Program-made: the position numbers and the translations under genes | DNA from: Channa striata | Taxonomy: Eukaryota; Chordata; Actinopteri; Anabantiformes; Channidae | Direction: 5' to 3' | Length of the DNA: 64,000 bases | Assembly: GCA_033026295.1 (NCBI GenBank) | Contig: CM065181.1 | Location: 10,015,001 to 10,079,000, forward strand | Part shown: positions 11,801 to 25,238 of the stretch, in pieces | How the letters are laid out: every line of letters begins with the position of its first letter | Position numbering within the stretch: position 1 is the stretch's first letter | The notes under the pieces: model-generated | What the model was told of the DNA's origin: nothing | The model's database searches: none | The model's input: only the letters and a program-made list of their open reading frames with translations

Positions 11801-14800
11801 TTAAAAACAATGAGTACAGAGTTACAGGGCTGTAACAAGGTTACCATTGACTCAGAACTGATGAATGGGGAGAAAAAAGAAGCAAGAAATAAACTCAATC
11901 CAGCTTCACCACTGAGACAGCACTATTTCTCTCACACTTTCATTTTTCATGACCTTTCTCTTGAATTCTGCACTGAGAAATAAGGGAGCAATCTAACTCC
12001 ATCAAAGAACTGCACAGACTGAATTAGAAGCGATTGTTTGGAATCAAACTTTTTCTTGCTTTCAGCTTTCCTACATGGTTCTAGATCAATATCACCTATT
12101 TTGTGAAAAAAGACAAAAGTAAAACGATTCTTTTACTTTCTGAAAACAACATGAACCAACCTGGAGACATTTATTGTTTGCATTGTCAAGTATTTAAGCT
12201 TTCATATACTGTAACAAGAGATATATTCAGCTATAGGAACGCTAAGTGCCTAATCTAATTCCCTTTCACACATGAAAATCACATCACAAGGGTCACAGCA
12301 CACTTTGCTGAGGAAGGGAACTGATGTCCCCAAAGCCGCCTCACTAAGACGTCTGAGCACCTCTTTGGAAATGAAAGGGCAGAGCTCAGGGTGAACGCTA
12401 ACCATTATTAGTGCAGCTCGGTCACACCTGAGCATGCTGGCCACGGCAACTGCTAACATAATTGGTGAATAAATGAAAATCTCTGCAGGCTAAAGAGAAC
12501 ACCCACTGTGTGAATATGTACTTGGTCTGTGTGTGTGTGAGTGAGTGTGTGAATGAGTGAGTGAGCGTTTGTGTAGGACTCACCAACAAGCCGGATGACA
12601 TTGAGGGTGGTGTTGGTGAGAATTGGTGCATTGGTTTTGTTAAGATTGTAGTCTGACTTTTTCTTGCTTCTTATGGTCTCTCGGGACACACTGAAGAGAG
12701 AAAGTAGGGCACAATCTTGAGAAACAATTTGAATCATTAATATGCGTTTAACGTTACTAATCCTGTGCAATGGACAGGACTAAGATTGTGGGTCAATTAA
12801 TCAAATGAGAGCCTAGTGAAGTCTATTGATCCTGGAAACCCTGGCACTGATCATTTAGCCATATTAGCCAACAATCATTACATGAACCATTTAACGTGTG
12901 GATGTTACTTTTCAGCCATTAGTAATCCCTGCTTGTGAGAACACACCATGTTCAGGCAAATGTCAGATTAATGTACGAGGCAAGGAACAGGAAATGAGGT
13001 GAGGCATGTCATACATATGACCCAATGATACCACAGGTAATTGATTATTGTACATTACATAACAATGTAATGACCTGAAGTTATCATATATGCACGCACA
13101 TGCATTCATACAGTACATGGTCATTATTTAGTAAGTCCTTTGTAATGAGGAGCTCCTGAATAAATAATAGCATGGTGTTTCTCACTGCCCATGTAAATAC
13201 TGACGTTAAGTGTCACACACGTGCAAACACAATCCCGTGTTCTCAATTATTCAGTCCACCACATCCACATAGTGGTTGGTAGTTGTTCTCAACAGTGAGT
13301 GTCACTCTACAATTCATCACTCCATCACAATGCATCAAAAAAATCCAAACTTGTGGGGTTATTTATGACACACACCTCATTAATTTGAGAGGAAGATCTA
13401 TAGCTCTACTATACTTAATTGTTTGCATAAATTATAGGACCTTCCGAATTCAACACTGCCTGTTAATAAAATGGGACAATGCAGATTTTTCCTCAACTGC
13501 ATTCAAATTTCTCTTTCAAATGAAAATCATTTTACACGAGGTGCAGAGAGCACATGATTACCTTGGCTGATATTAAAAAGCGGCTCATCTTTCAAAAGTC
13601 ACCAAAGAGAATTTTTCATGGGTAGACAACGGCATTGTACAAGCTTTCTGCTTACTTAGTAGGGTTAGGCAGAGGTGAACTACAATTATCATTGCTAAAT
13701 CCATATCACGTGCTGTAATGCAAGACTTCACATTCTTGTAGAACTTCCTTGACAAGATTTAAGGACATATGATAGTATTTTGTGTGTGAGCAATGTTATT
13801 TATTTCTTTTATTCACTTTCATTTTATGAGCAGTAGAAGTGATGGATACCTGATAAACCATGCAACTTCACTTGTCATACCCTGAGTGGCATAAAACAAT
13901 TTGGCTTGAAACTGACCTCTTGAGAGGGGCGTCACCCGTCTGCTCGTCCACATAGTCCTGCTTTAGCTCGTCGGGGACATCGCTGTCGCTGTCGTAATCC
14001 TGATATACACTCTTCTCCAGCTCGTCTGACTCATACTTGAGAAATGTTGAAGACAAAGTTCAGATGGAGGTCATAGAAAATGATGCTCAAAAGGCCACAG
14101 CAAAAAAGAAATATAATAACAGACGAAGTAAGCGAAGGGCATAAAAAAAAGTCAAACACGGTTATAACATGCAGAGAAACACTAAGGTAACAAGTTGTAG
14201 AAGACAGTTGTGAAAAAATTTGATGCCATAGGGAAATTGTGTCACTTGCGTTGACATGAGATTCATAAAGGTTTGAAAACACCACAGTATACTCAAATAC
14301 CGATATTGTGTTGTGATTATATGTTTAAAATAATTGATAATAAAGCATAACATCTCAAGAACAGTTTAGTCCGGATGGATACATGATCATAAAATAACAG
14401 GCTTGAGTTGGATAAACAGAAAAGTCATTCTCTTCTTAGAGAAAGCTCGGTTAAAGCTCCCCTGAAATAAGACAATATTTTCTTTGTCCTTAACTGCAAG
14501 ATCAGGCCTGAACACAGCCTTATAGAAAGGATTACCAGCTCAAGAGCATCTCAGGCCAAGGTTTCAATAGCCCTGATAAGTCAGATAAGGCAATATTGCT
14601 TTTGATGTTGAGTCAGAAAGGAACATATATTAATGTAAAAAATGTGTGACGATTGTGTAATTTCTTCACTCCATTCTTGAAGGGGAATATGGGACATTTG
14701 ATTTGATACCAGTAATAAAGGGGAGTATGTGCGCTGTATAACCTCCATAGAATTGGACAGTATTCTCTGGATATTAGTAACCATGCTACAAATATCTGAC

Positions 14801-17800
14801 TGACGCCTAAAGAAGCCTTGAAAGAGATAAGATTTAAACTTTTTATTCTTCAAGGAAAGTTTAGCGTACATGGTGGTTGTATAGGATGTACAAAACAAGC
14901 TCTCAAAGAATGAATTAAATTGATAGACCTAGTAGACCTTTACTGGGGAACACAAACTCTGAACTGAACTGCACTATGCTTGGCAATAAAACACTTCTTT
15001 TAAGGTGAAACACTTCCTATTTGTATTTAACACAAGATTCAGAGTGGGAAATGTGTTCCTAATAAAATAAAAAAGGTTTCCAATATTGGTATAGTAGGCA
15101 GTAGTTCTGTGCTGGGGAAAATGAATGAAAAGAAAAGCACAAAAACAAACGAGGTCTCAAAAACTCCTGCTTTCATCTTCAACGCAGACAGTGAACCAAA
15201 AGCCTATAACAATCACAGAAGGTTTTGCACTGCCGGCCTTGTGTTGTTAATTAATGTTTAGTATGATCCTGATGAAAACAGTCCAAAGGCTGCTGTGGGC
15301 CACTAGATGACACACAGTGATTACGTCTGAATCCATCAGATTGTCTCTTTAGTAGCGTTCTTTGTAGTTTCCTGAGGTAACTTTGTTAATTAGGCATATT
15401 TATGTAACCAGGTGTCTCTGAATGATATCAATGAATGAACTAATTCTGAATCAGCAGACAATTATTCCTACTTGATACCTTTACGAAGGAGCTTCAAGAA
15501 AGTCCCCTAAATGCAGCTTCTTTTTTTTAATTTCACATTAGTACAAATAATTAAAAATGTTAAGTGGTCACCTACTGTAAGAATGTGATGCTGTTGCCTT
15601 TCTTTGGGTCTTACCCCGTTTGATGCAAGTACATCCTCCGTCTCCTCTTCTTTGTGCTCAATGTGCATTTCAAAGGGGTTGCCCTCCTGGAGGTACTGAC
15701 GAAACAGAGACAGCTGGTCCTTTGCAGGGCTGGTTAAGGACACGGCTTGTCTGCTTGGGGAAACCGACGGAGAGCGACACTGGCCCATAAAATGAAATTC
15801 CTGCGTTGTAAAAAGGAAATTGGCAAAGCCACACCAGTGTTAGAAGGACAACAAATGTAATAGTAGGGTTTTTTTTCGAGAATTTAAAGTTCTTTTAACT
15901 GTATGGTTTAAAAATTCACAATACAGAGTATTAATAGAGTTGCAGGAGAAGCAGCAGATGCCTGTTAAATATTCTGGCACCTGGAGTAAAAACATAAGCT
16001 GAAATTATTTTGTATTGACATCAAAGTATTATTTTGCATGTGTTTGTTGCAAAATGTACCCAAGCAGGACAGACATAAAATAAAAAGTATATGTAGGAAA
16101 ATGAAAAAACATACATTAAATTAACTTCATTCATCTTTCTGACATGTTTCTTTCCAGTACCCTGAACATACAGTAAGCATAATAATATTTTCTTTGAGCT
16201 GGTAACACGCTATAGTGCACATTCTGGAAATACCTGCAGTAAAGAAGAACATTTTATTGGCAACAATCTACATTTTATTTAATTCTTTTTATTTATATTC
16301 TTGTTTCTTTTTTTACTGTTGTGATAATAAACAGCGGTTTCATCTTCGTTTGTGTTATACTGTATGTGAAGTGAAGTTCTACTACTCCTACAGTGTTAAT
16401 ACAAAGGTCAAAAGACCTCTATGCACCCACACACACCTACCTACACACACACACAGACAAATCACTGAGCAGGTGCCCCTGTGTTTCAGCTTTTTATGCA
16501 AATTGCAACTTTCAGTGGTGGGGCGTCAATGAGTGACAGTGTGGAATAAATGAATGCTACCATGCTTTACTTTCCCACTTTACCCACATGGAGCTGCGAG
16601 ATGTTGAAGTTAGACTTGACTGGACACAGTTCCCATGTCTCGTTTTCCAGAAACATCCTCAGCTCTTCCAGTCGTGCCCTAATGGTTTGAGATGAGAGCA
16701 AACAAAATGGGATTGGAGTAGAAGAAGAAGTAGTAGTCAACATCAATACATGAATACATGTGTGCCATTATGTATTCAACCAGCTGCAGGGCTTTGGAAG
16801 TAAACCAAACCTGCAAAGGAAAGTAAAAAGAAAAAGGTGTGTGTCTCTCTGTGTGGTCAGGATTCTATGTTAACTGTGACCACAGCTCAGGGAAGCGACG
16901 CCAGTGTTCACCTGCTAGGGCAACATTAGCAGGTGAAAATGTCGGAGCAGTGTTGACTTCAAACGCTGGAGCACGACTTGTTGCTCGTCTTAAAGGGGTT
17001 TGAAGCATGACAAGTAAAAGAATGTGGGACACAGGCGAGAAATGGGGAAGATTTGTGGATTCAACATACTATAATCATACTCCATGAACTTTATTTAAAC
17101 ATTTGTCAAGACACATGCTGGCTGCCTGTACTTACAGCTATATTTCTTAAATGAAACGCATTTAGAATGAATCATTGAGAGAAAAGGAGTTAGCAAAAAT
17201 TACCAGGGGCAAAGCTCTCAGATATGCATCATATCTGAACCCTGACAACCATTCTGTCCTTTGCACCCGCAGGCCAACAATACACCCACTCTGATCGCTG
17301 ACTGTGTTACTGCAGGCGGCTGACAGACAAATACTGCATCATCCAGTCAAAGTTCGCTGATGGGGTCTCTTTAGCAAAGACACCCGGCCGGAAAATGAAT
17401 CAAACCTAATGTAAAGATGATGCACACTGGAAGCCCCTGGCCAGCAGTGCCGATGTGTCTAATGTGGCCTCGTAATGATGTTGGATGTCCTCCTTTGTAT
17501 CCATCTCTTCCCAAGTTCGGATATCAATGCACATTGAGATTATTTCCATGTCATTCATTTACTCTAAAGATCATGCCTCTGTGTGTGTCTCCTTTGTTGT
17601 TTTGTGTCTTAAGCATGAGGTTCTTCAGTAACAGGATGTTTTAACATGGCATCAATCATTCTTGACAAGAAATCACATTGCAAATGACTTCTGATGATGT
17701 GGCACTGTCGCTGTGAAGGCATACATATTCATGGGGTTTAGTGGGGGGTTATATAATCAAGATGTAAATGTGCTTCCAGCTCACTGAGTGTTACAATGTA

Positions 17801-20800
17801 ATTACACATCTACTCCGGAGAGGGCTACACTGGAAATAGAGCATACTACAGGAAACCAATGATTTGAAGTGTGTGTTAACCTGCTTTTTAAAAATCTGTT
17901 CCATCTACTCTCATCTCACTACTTTCCTTCGATCATATCTGGGGACTGCACAAGACTGATTCCCACGCACTATGCCTAATTGTTGCAATCAATCAATCCT
18001 ATCAGCACAGTGACTGAACAGGAATGACGTCTAATCATCACGATTCGGGCAGTGAACAAAAGTCAATGGAAACCCTGTACCTGTGATAGTTTTTGAAGTA
18101 GTTAATGCTTTGGCGTTTGATGGACTCCTGCAGGACCTCGGACTTGCTGCCGCAGAACTCCTCGCCCACCTGCATCAACCTGAAAGAGAGGGGTTGAAGG
18201 TAAGGACAAATTGGATGGGGCTATATGTTGAGATAGAAGAAAAGACGCTAAAGAAGAGTATATAAATTAAGAATTCATAAATAATATAAACATTAATTAA
18301 TCTGTGGAGTTAAAATAAGTCCCTTGATGTAAGACACCGTCCTAATGAACCCAGCGAGTGTTTACAGCACATGTGGCCTTGAAGGCTCCAACAACCAAAC
18401 CCCTTTATCACTGACAGCAGAGGGAAAAAAGTCTCACTAACGCTCGACCAGTTATCTCACGGCACATGTCTGTAGTGAGGAGACTGAGTGGACGCTCTAA
18501 TGGGTCCCCATCGAACCACTGAAGGCCAGCAGTTTGTGCTTGAGAAGTGTATTTACAAGCGTACAAGTGCACGGTTATGGAACTTCTCCGAGTTAAGACT
18601 GTTGCAATTAACAATTTGTTGCAATGACTTCTCAAACTAACATCATATCACATTCTTAAAGTGTATTTTATTTTGCAGTCACATGTGCGGATTTACAAAA
18701 TTTGTTGGCTGTTTAATCTTTAGGGATACGTTCAAAAGAGACAAACAGCCTCCAATCCTGATCCAATCCTCCAGACTTGCTCTGGTAACTGGACTTGCCA
18801 GTCAAGAGACAGACAGACTGTTTGCGTGGCTGAAAAAGGACCATACAAATGTGCGGTAAGTGATCCAAAGTGACCCTATTTCAACATGCTGCTCAACCTG
18901 CTACGGCTGACTCAATAAACCCATATTTTACCATATAAAATTACGTTATCTACACTATGTACAGAACTATCAAAGAAGGTGGCTTCACTAGTTCAATAAA
19001 CAATTTCTTCCTTTTACATATTGATTTAAGGAAACTAATAATACACATAAATTAGGGTAGAGAACACGAAAACTCCTTTCCCCTATGTGCTCTGTTCACT
19101 TGAACACAGGCTACATTCCTTTACACAGAAATATTAAAAATGAGCTGAGCAGTTAAAGGAATGTGATACTGTGGTGTTTACACTTGGTTCTTAGTTTCTA
19201 CTAATGCAAATTAAACTGCAGTTTAAAGAAATATTATAATGATCAAAGGTTTTATACAGTAAGTGGGTTGTAGAAATGGATCATACTAGTGTAATTTTAG
19301 TATTAATTTTCATGTAAACTTGTGTGTGTAGCCACATTTTGAGTCAATTTCTGGCTAAATGACTGAACCCATGAATGCTACAAAAAGAAAGTAAAGCATC
19401 TGCAAATAAAAGTAGATCAGCCTAGAAAAAAAAAGAAGACGACAGAGATAATGCAGACAAATTAACGGAAACAAGAAATGAGTTTGCTGCTCAAGCCTTT
19501 TGGCATACCTGCTGATGACATCCAGTACCACTATGAAATCATCATATTGGAAGTTCGACATGTCTGTCCCCAGGATGTAGGCCTTTACTTTCAACTGGAC
19601 ATCCTGAGGAGAGAAATGAGAGGGACGGGGTGATTCGTGGGTGGAGAACTTGTGATTGAGGCAGAAATGTGTGCAAAAATGAATTTAAAAAAATCAACTA
19701 GGAGTGGAAGGAGAGGAAGACACGTTCCTCGGACCCTGCGAAGAGGGAAAGACTGTGAGAAGTAGACGCAGAATCGTCTCTACAAACCTGCCAGATCCTT
19801 GTTAGTCCATGCTCCAGCTTCTTTTTCACATAGCTGCGGTCCACTATTTCATCAGACTCTGCAGCAGCATCATCTGGGTAATAAAAAAGTTTTTAAAGTA
19901 GTTAAATTATTTAAAGTAGAGTAGATTACACTGGATGTTAGCAAAAGACTACTTGAGACTTTCTATTCTGAAGCTCTTCATTTTGCGATGGGCACTGGCC
20001 CCAAGACAGGGAAGCCCAGAACTCACAGCAATACTAGATGACCGTAGAGTCCTGTCCACTGTCAGACAATGACAACATTTTTAGTCTATCATCAGCTCAC
20101 CATCCTTTTATTTTTATTCTTTTTTTTTTCTCTAACCAATCAGACAGAATAGCATGTGGCGCAGACACAGCAGAGGCAGCTACAATGACTGCAATACTTT
20201 CCTTTAGCTGAAAATTGCCTCAATCAATCTCAAGCTGTTTGCCCTGTTTGAAGTGGATCTCTAGTAAAGGCAGCGGCAGAGTCCATAAGACGACAAGCAT
20301 GTGGCTGTAAAGCCCACATCAAATTCCTTTAACCTACTAGAAAGACGGAGAAATCCTGTGGTTAGTATTCAGGTTTGTTTTTCTAGCTTGTCTGTCATCA
20401 TATTCACAGAATTAACATATGTGCCTAAAATCTGTCCAGAATCGATTTTAAATTAATCCTCTCTGTTCATGTTCCTATTGAGTATTACTAACATTTCAGA
20501 AGAAAGTAAATAACTGAACAACTAAAAGACTTTTGTGCATAAATTATTCTTTTTTTCCCCAACTCGAAGTTTCAAAGATGCTTTTACAGAGAAGACGTTT
20601 GTGGACAGTGGTGCTTCAATCCTGACTCTCTCTGTACAAAGAACGTCCTCTCTACTAACTGCAGTACTTTAATACCAAAGTCAGTGGCTGCTGAGTAATA
20701 TTCAGGCCAGTGCAATGTATAATTTCCCAGATAAATAATTCTAGGCATAGCATAAGCTGGTAAAAATGCTTAAATTCTGAAGCAGGACCTGTTATTCCTA

Positions 20801-23800
20801 TTACTATTATTCTGGCTAATACTGGACAATGCCATATATTTAATGATAAACCAAACATAATTTGTTATATCCATTTCCATGTTAATGACATTCAAAAGTT
20901 AAGAACTGCCAAGAAATCTGTCGTCAGTGTAAGAGCAGAAAGACGACGCATAAATGTGTCGAGAACAGAATGTGTGTGGCTCTCTGGTTGTTTCAGATCT
21001 CACACAGTGCCCTTCGTTAACCATTAAACCAGATGATAGTTGGACAAAGTCAGAGAAAACAGGGCAGACGTGTAAATCACGGGTGGTGTTTTTCTTGTTC
21101 TGACGCAGCGAGATGGTTGAAAGACTGAGAGATTTAACTGTAGAAACACATAACTCAACTGAGTCATATATCTCGGAGCTGTAGTCAAAACAGAGCCGCT
21201 GTGGACTGGACCTGCTGGGTGAGGCATTCGTCTGCTGAGCGAGAGGATAAATATCTCTTACCATTGAACTTGATTTTAAAAGGTGACATGTAAGTGTCAC
21301 AGTTGACTTTACCATCATGGTAAAAACGCCATTCTCTAATGACAAGTGGAACCAGTGTTCAAGTATAGGGGAACTCCACCCGTCTTAGTCTTTTTTACCA
21401 ACATTAGGAGCTTCGATTCTCAAAGTGATGCTGCAAAATGAGTCAATACATTAGCTACTTCTAGACTGGACACAGTAACTCCCCACTATCAGGGCGTCCT
21501 CCACATTTTTATCAGTCTGCATGCAGATAAGCACTTTACCCCCAGGACCTGTGTTAATCCTTCTGAGGCATACAATTACTGTAAAGCAACACAAAGGATA
21601 AGCCGTGCGTTACTGTTCAATCTGATCCCAGAAAACCCAACATAACAAAGGAGTGTTCCTCCAGGACGAACTGATGTCAAGTTGGATTAGTTGCAATACA
21701 CTGGAACAATGTTGTTTCTGTAAACACCATTATTGGGAAAGCCCAGGTCTTCAAATTCGTAATGAGACATCCAAAAAAAGTGTATTTTATTAATATAAAT
21801 ATAAGAACAACAGTATTTTCATTTTCTTAATATATAAGAAAACTAAAACATGCCTATCCTGAAACTAAATAATCACTTTGAAATGCATGTTTAAAATGCT
21901 GTATGCTTTTAATCATGTGCATCTCTTTTAAATTATCTTACTGGCACCATTGTTTGTCAAAAAAAAAAAATGTAACGTTAAAACAAAATAGCAATTAGAC
22001 AAAGAGTGCTGTCATGTCCAGCACTCCGAAGGCGCAGCACAACAATCTTAATGATCTTACAAGTGCCTCAATCCATGAACCCTGTGTCAAAAACAGTGTC
22101 AATGAGTCAAACCAATTATTTTGACTTGACAATGTCAAGTCTGTCTCATCTCTAGTGAGATGGAAAAGCTCTGCTGACACTAAGAATGGGTAATGGTCAT
22201 TCTGAAAACCAGACCAGCAGCATTATTGGGCTGTCAATGGGATCCTGCTTTTAGTTGATCAGTACAGTAGATCTAATTTAAATCATCACACTCATGTGTA
22301 TCACCCACTGCCACATTTATTGGAAGTTAGAGTGAAGTCCTATTCATATCAGATACATTCCTCAACTCTGACTAATCTCATCCTGTCACATCAGCTGAAG
22401 AGACACTATTGCCAGGCCACAGCCTTAACCAGTAAGGATCTCTAAAGGTGTTCTTGTTTAATATAATTTCAATCAAGGTCCCAAAGTGGTCTTTTCAAAT
22501 GTTCTACTTCAGACTCCATTAACACTGAATAGAACTTAAGTCATTATAGGGGACAGAAGTGTTGGAAACAATTGCATCATTCACTAAGACAAAAGACTTG
22601 GGAGAACTTGGGAGACAATGTGACACGGCAAGTTGACGTATCTGGGTTTCATTTAATGAGCACAAGGATGGTAGTGAGAAGGAGTGGGTGTGAAGAGGAA
22701 AGAGAGAAAAAAATGGACAGGACAAAGTAAAAGTGAGGTTGTGAAATCTGTAACAGAAAGTGTGACTGATTAACTGATGACACAAAACTAACAGCTATGG
22801 ATGTGCCAGAAAGAAAAATTGGGGGTCAAAGCAGAAGCAAAAACAGGAAAACAAAATGCATTCTTTCAATAGTACCAAATTAACTTATATTTTTATGAAC
22901 TGTACGCAACTCAAACTAACTTGAGAATTAACTAGACACTAGCCATCACACAGTCAGCTGCTAATACCCAGTTATCGTCAGAGCTGCAAAAGTAGCTGAT
23001 TGAAATTGAAAATTAAATTAATCATAAAAACATTCTGGACCCCTGCTAGTTTAATTTTTGTAATATAATGTAGAAATGCAAGGACAATGTGGACTGAACA
23101 TCATTAGCTTCCAAAAAGACAAAAAACTAACTATGAGTTATACAAGTTAATTTAAAAAACATAATCATTGTTTTGTTTGTCTTACATGTATTTTAGGAAT
23201 AATAATAATAATAGTAATAGGTAAGTTTTTTTTTTTACATTTTGGAGAATTTGACAAATTATATAAAAGCACAGACTCCACAGTATCCTTGGATGTACTG
23301 ACAGCTACGGCATGGATGGATTATCAGGGTATTGAAAAAAAAATTGATAATGCAGACTTATATTAAGTGTCTAAATCCAAAACACTTTTAAAAATCATTT
23401 TATCTCAGTGTTTTACTTCTATATTAAAATGATTTTTACTATGTTGTTGTCAGTCCATTTGATGTCATCACTGTTGACCTGTACCAGGTGTAGACCGCTA
23501 CCCCAGGTTACCTACTTAGAAAGCTGAAAATGGTTATTACATTTTTGTTACAGAGATGGGGCCACCTTTTTTTAATCTGTGGGTGGCAACCAGTGTTCCA
23601 CCGTTTAGTCAAATTGTGGGTGACCTTGTGGGTGTGACTCATACGACAAACACCCACTATCATCCCACTGCTTTTAAACTATGAGTCATACACACACAGG
23701 AGCCTGTGAATGAATTTGGATAAATCTCTAATAAAAGTCTAACAAGAGAAAAGTAAAACAAAAGAAAACCACTGAATCTTTAATATTACAACAACACAAA

Positions 23801-25203
23801 TGGAAGCAGTAGAGGTTTCATCAGACTGCATTGGCATGACTTGAGTCATCACTGTAAATGGGGTTTTAAAATGAGAAAAATATCAGTTATTTCACACAGA
23901 TGAGACAGTTGAAGGATGAATAAAAGAAACTAAAGAGGTCTGTTAACTTGGAAACTAGATATGCACATCAACAGCTGCTTGCAATGCAACTTTCCAATAA
24001 TTTAATCACTGTATCAACTATGAATCTTTTAAAATTTTAATTATTGAAGGGATGTAACCAATAGATGCAATACCTATTATCCATTTAGCCCTGTGTAATC
24101 CAGTATGATGTGATTTCATGCATATCTCTCCTCCTCCCACACTCAAACTTCAACTCCTAAATGTCAGATCTATATCTAAAAAGTCAATTATAATTAACAA
24201 CCCCATCACAAGTAAAAATATGAACTGCATTTTAATAACTGAAACATGGCTTGATTTAACTGGGATTTCACAGTTAATTGAATCATCATCTGCTAAGTAC
24301 TATTTCCTTCACTGTACCAACAAGAAAAGTGGAGAGACATCATGATTCTTTACCATCCTCAAAACTCAAATGTAATTTGTTAGAAGAATCCAACAAATAA
24401 TATCTAAAATAATATCTAAAATCTTAACATATTATGCATTATCATGTTTTGAGACTTTAATAACCACCTTGACAACAGCAGTAGCTCTGAGATGAAATCA
24501 TTTACCAGCCTGTTAGACACATTTGAGTTCAAACAGCATGTTACTGATCCCACACGTTGACATTTTGTAATTGCAGTACAGCTTTGAAAAAGCCCTTTTC
24601 AGACAAATCACAGACCTTAAGAGCTACAGTAATTCAAAGGAACTGTCCATTTTAGTTATGCTTGATCTTTCTGTTGCATTTGACACTGTTGATTGTGATA
24701 TTTTTAATTGAGAGATTTTAAGATTTTGTTGGTCCATCTGGCTGTGACCTCAACGGGTTTACATTCTACAAAAAAATATACCACAAGGATTAATGCTAAG
24801 GTCTAGGAATAAATTAGGGCCACCGTACCCTAACCCTAACCCGCATTCAATCTAACACTCGTGTAAAACTTCAGTTGTCACTCCAGCTAAATGAGCCTCC
24901 ATCTTTACTGTGATGAAGAACAATTAGTGGTTGTGGCATCCGGCTCTTTTCTTCAAAACCTAAGTTAATTTAAAAATATTACAGTACAGTATCATCTTGT
25001 ACTGCATTCCTGAAAAGGTTAGTAGATCATATCCCTCCGCTGTAGCACTGGAGAACTGTAGAAGTGTTAATTCTTTTTTTTTTTTTAAGTACAACCTTCC
25101 TACACAACAATTATTAATCTTTATGGTTCAAGCCCATAATCTGTATGAGTACTGTATCTAATATGGTTAAATAGTCATAGCATCACTCAGTCTCTTTTTT
25201 TTT

Positions 25204-25238
<35 letters not shown>

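Noticed and set aside
14581..14898. 105-codon minus-strand frame as a possible LINE ORF2 tail
   Set aside because: Composition is retroelement-like, but no specific motif could be identified.
24826..24842. Interstitial telomere
   Set aside because: Only two and a half CCCTAA units at the edge of a LINE fossil.
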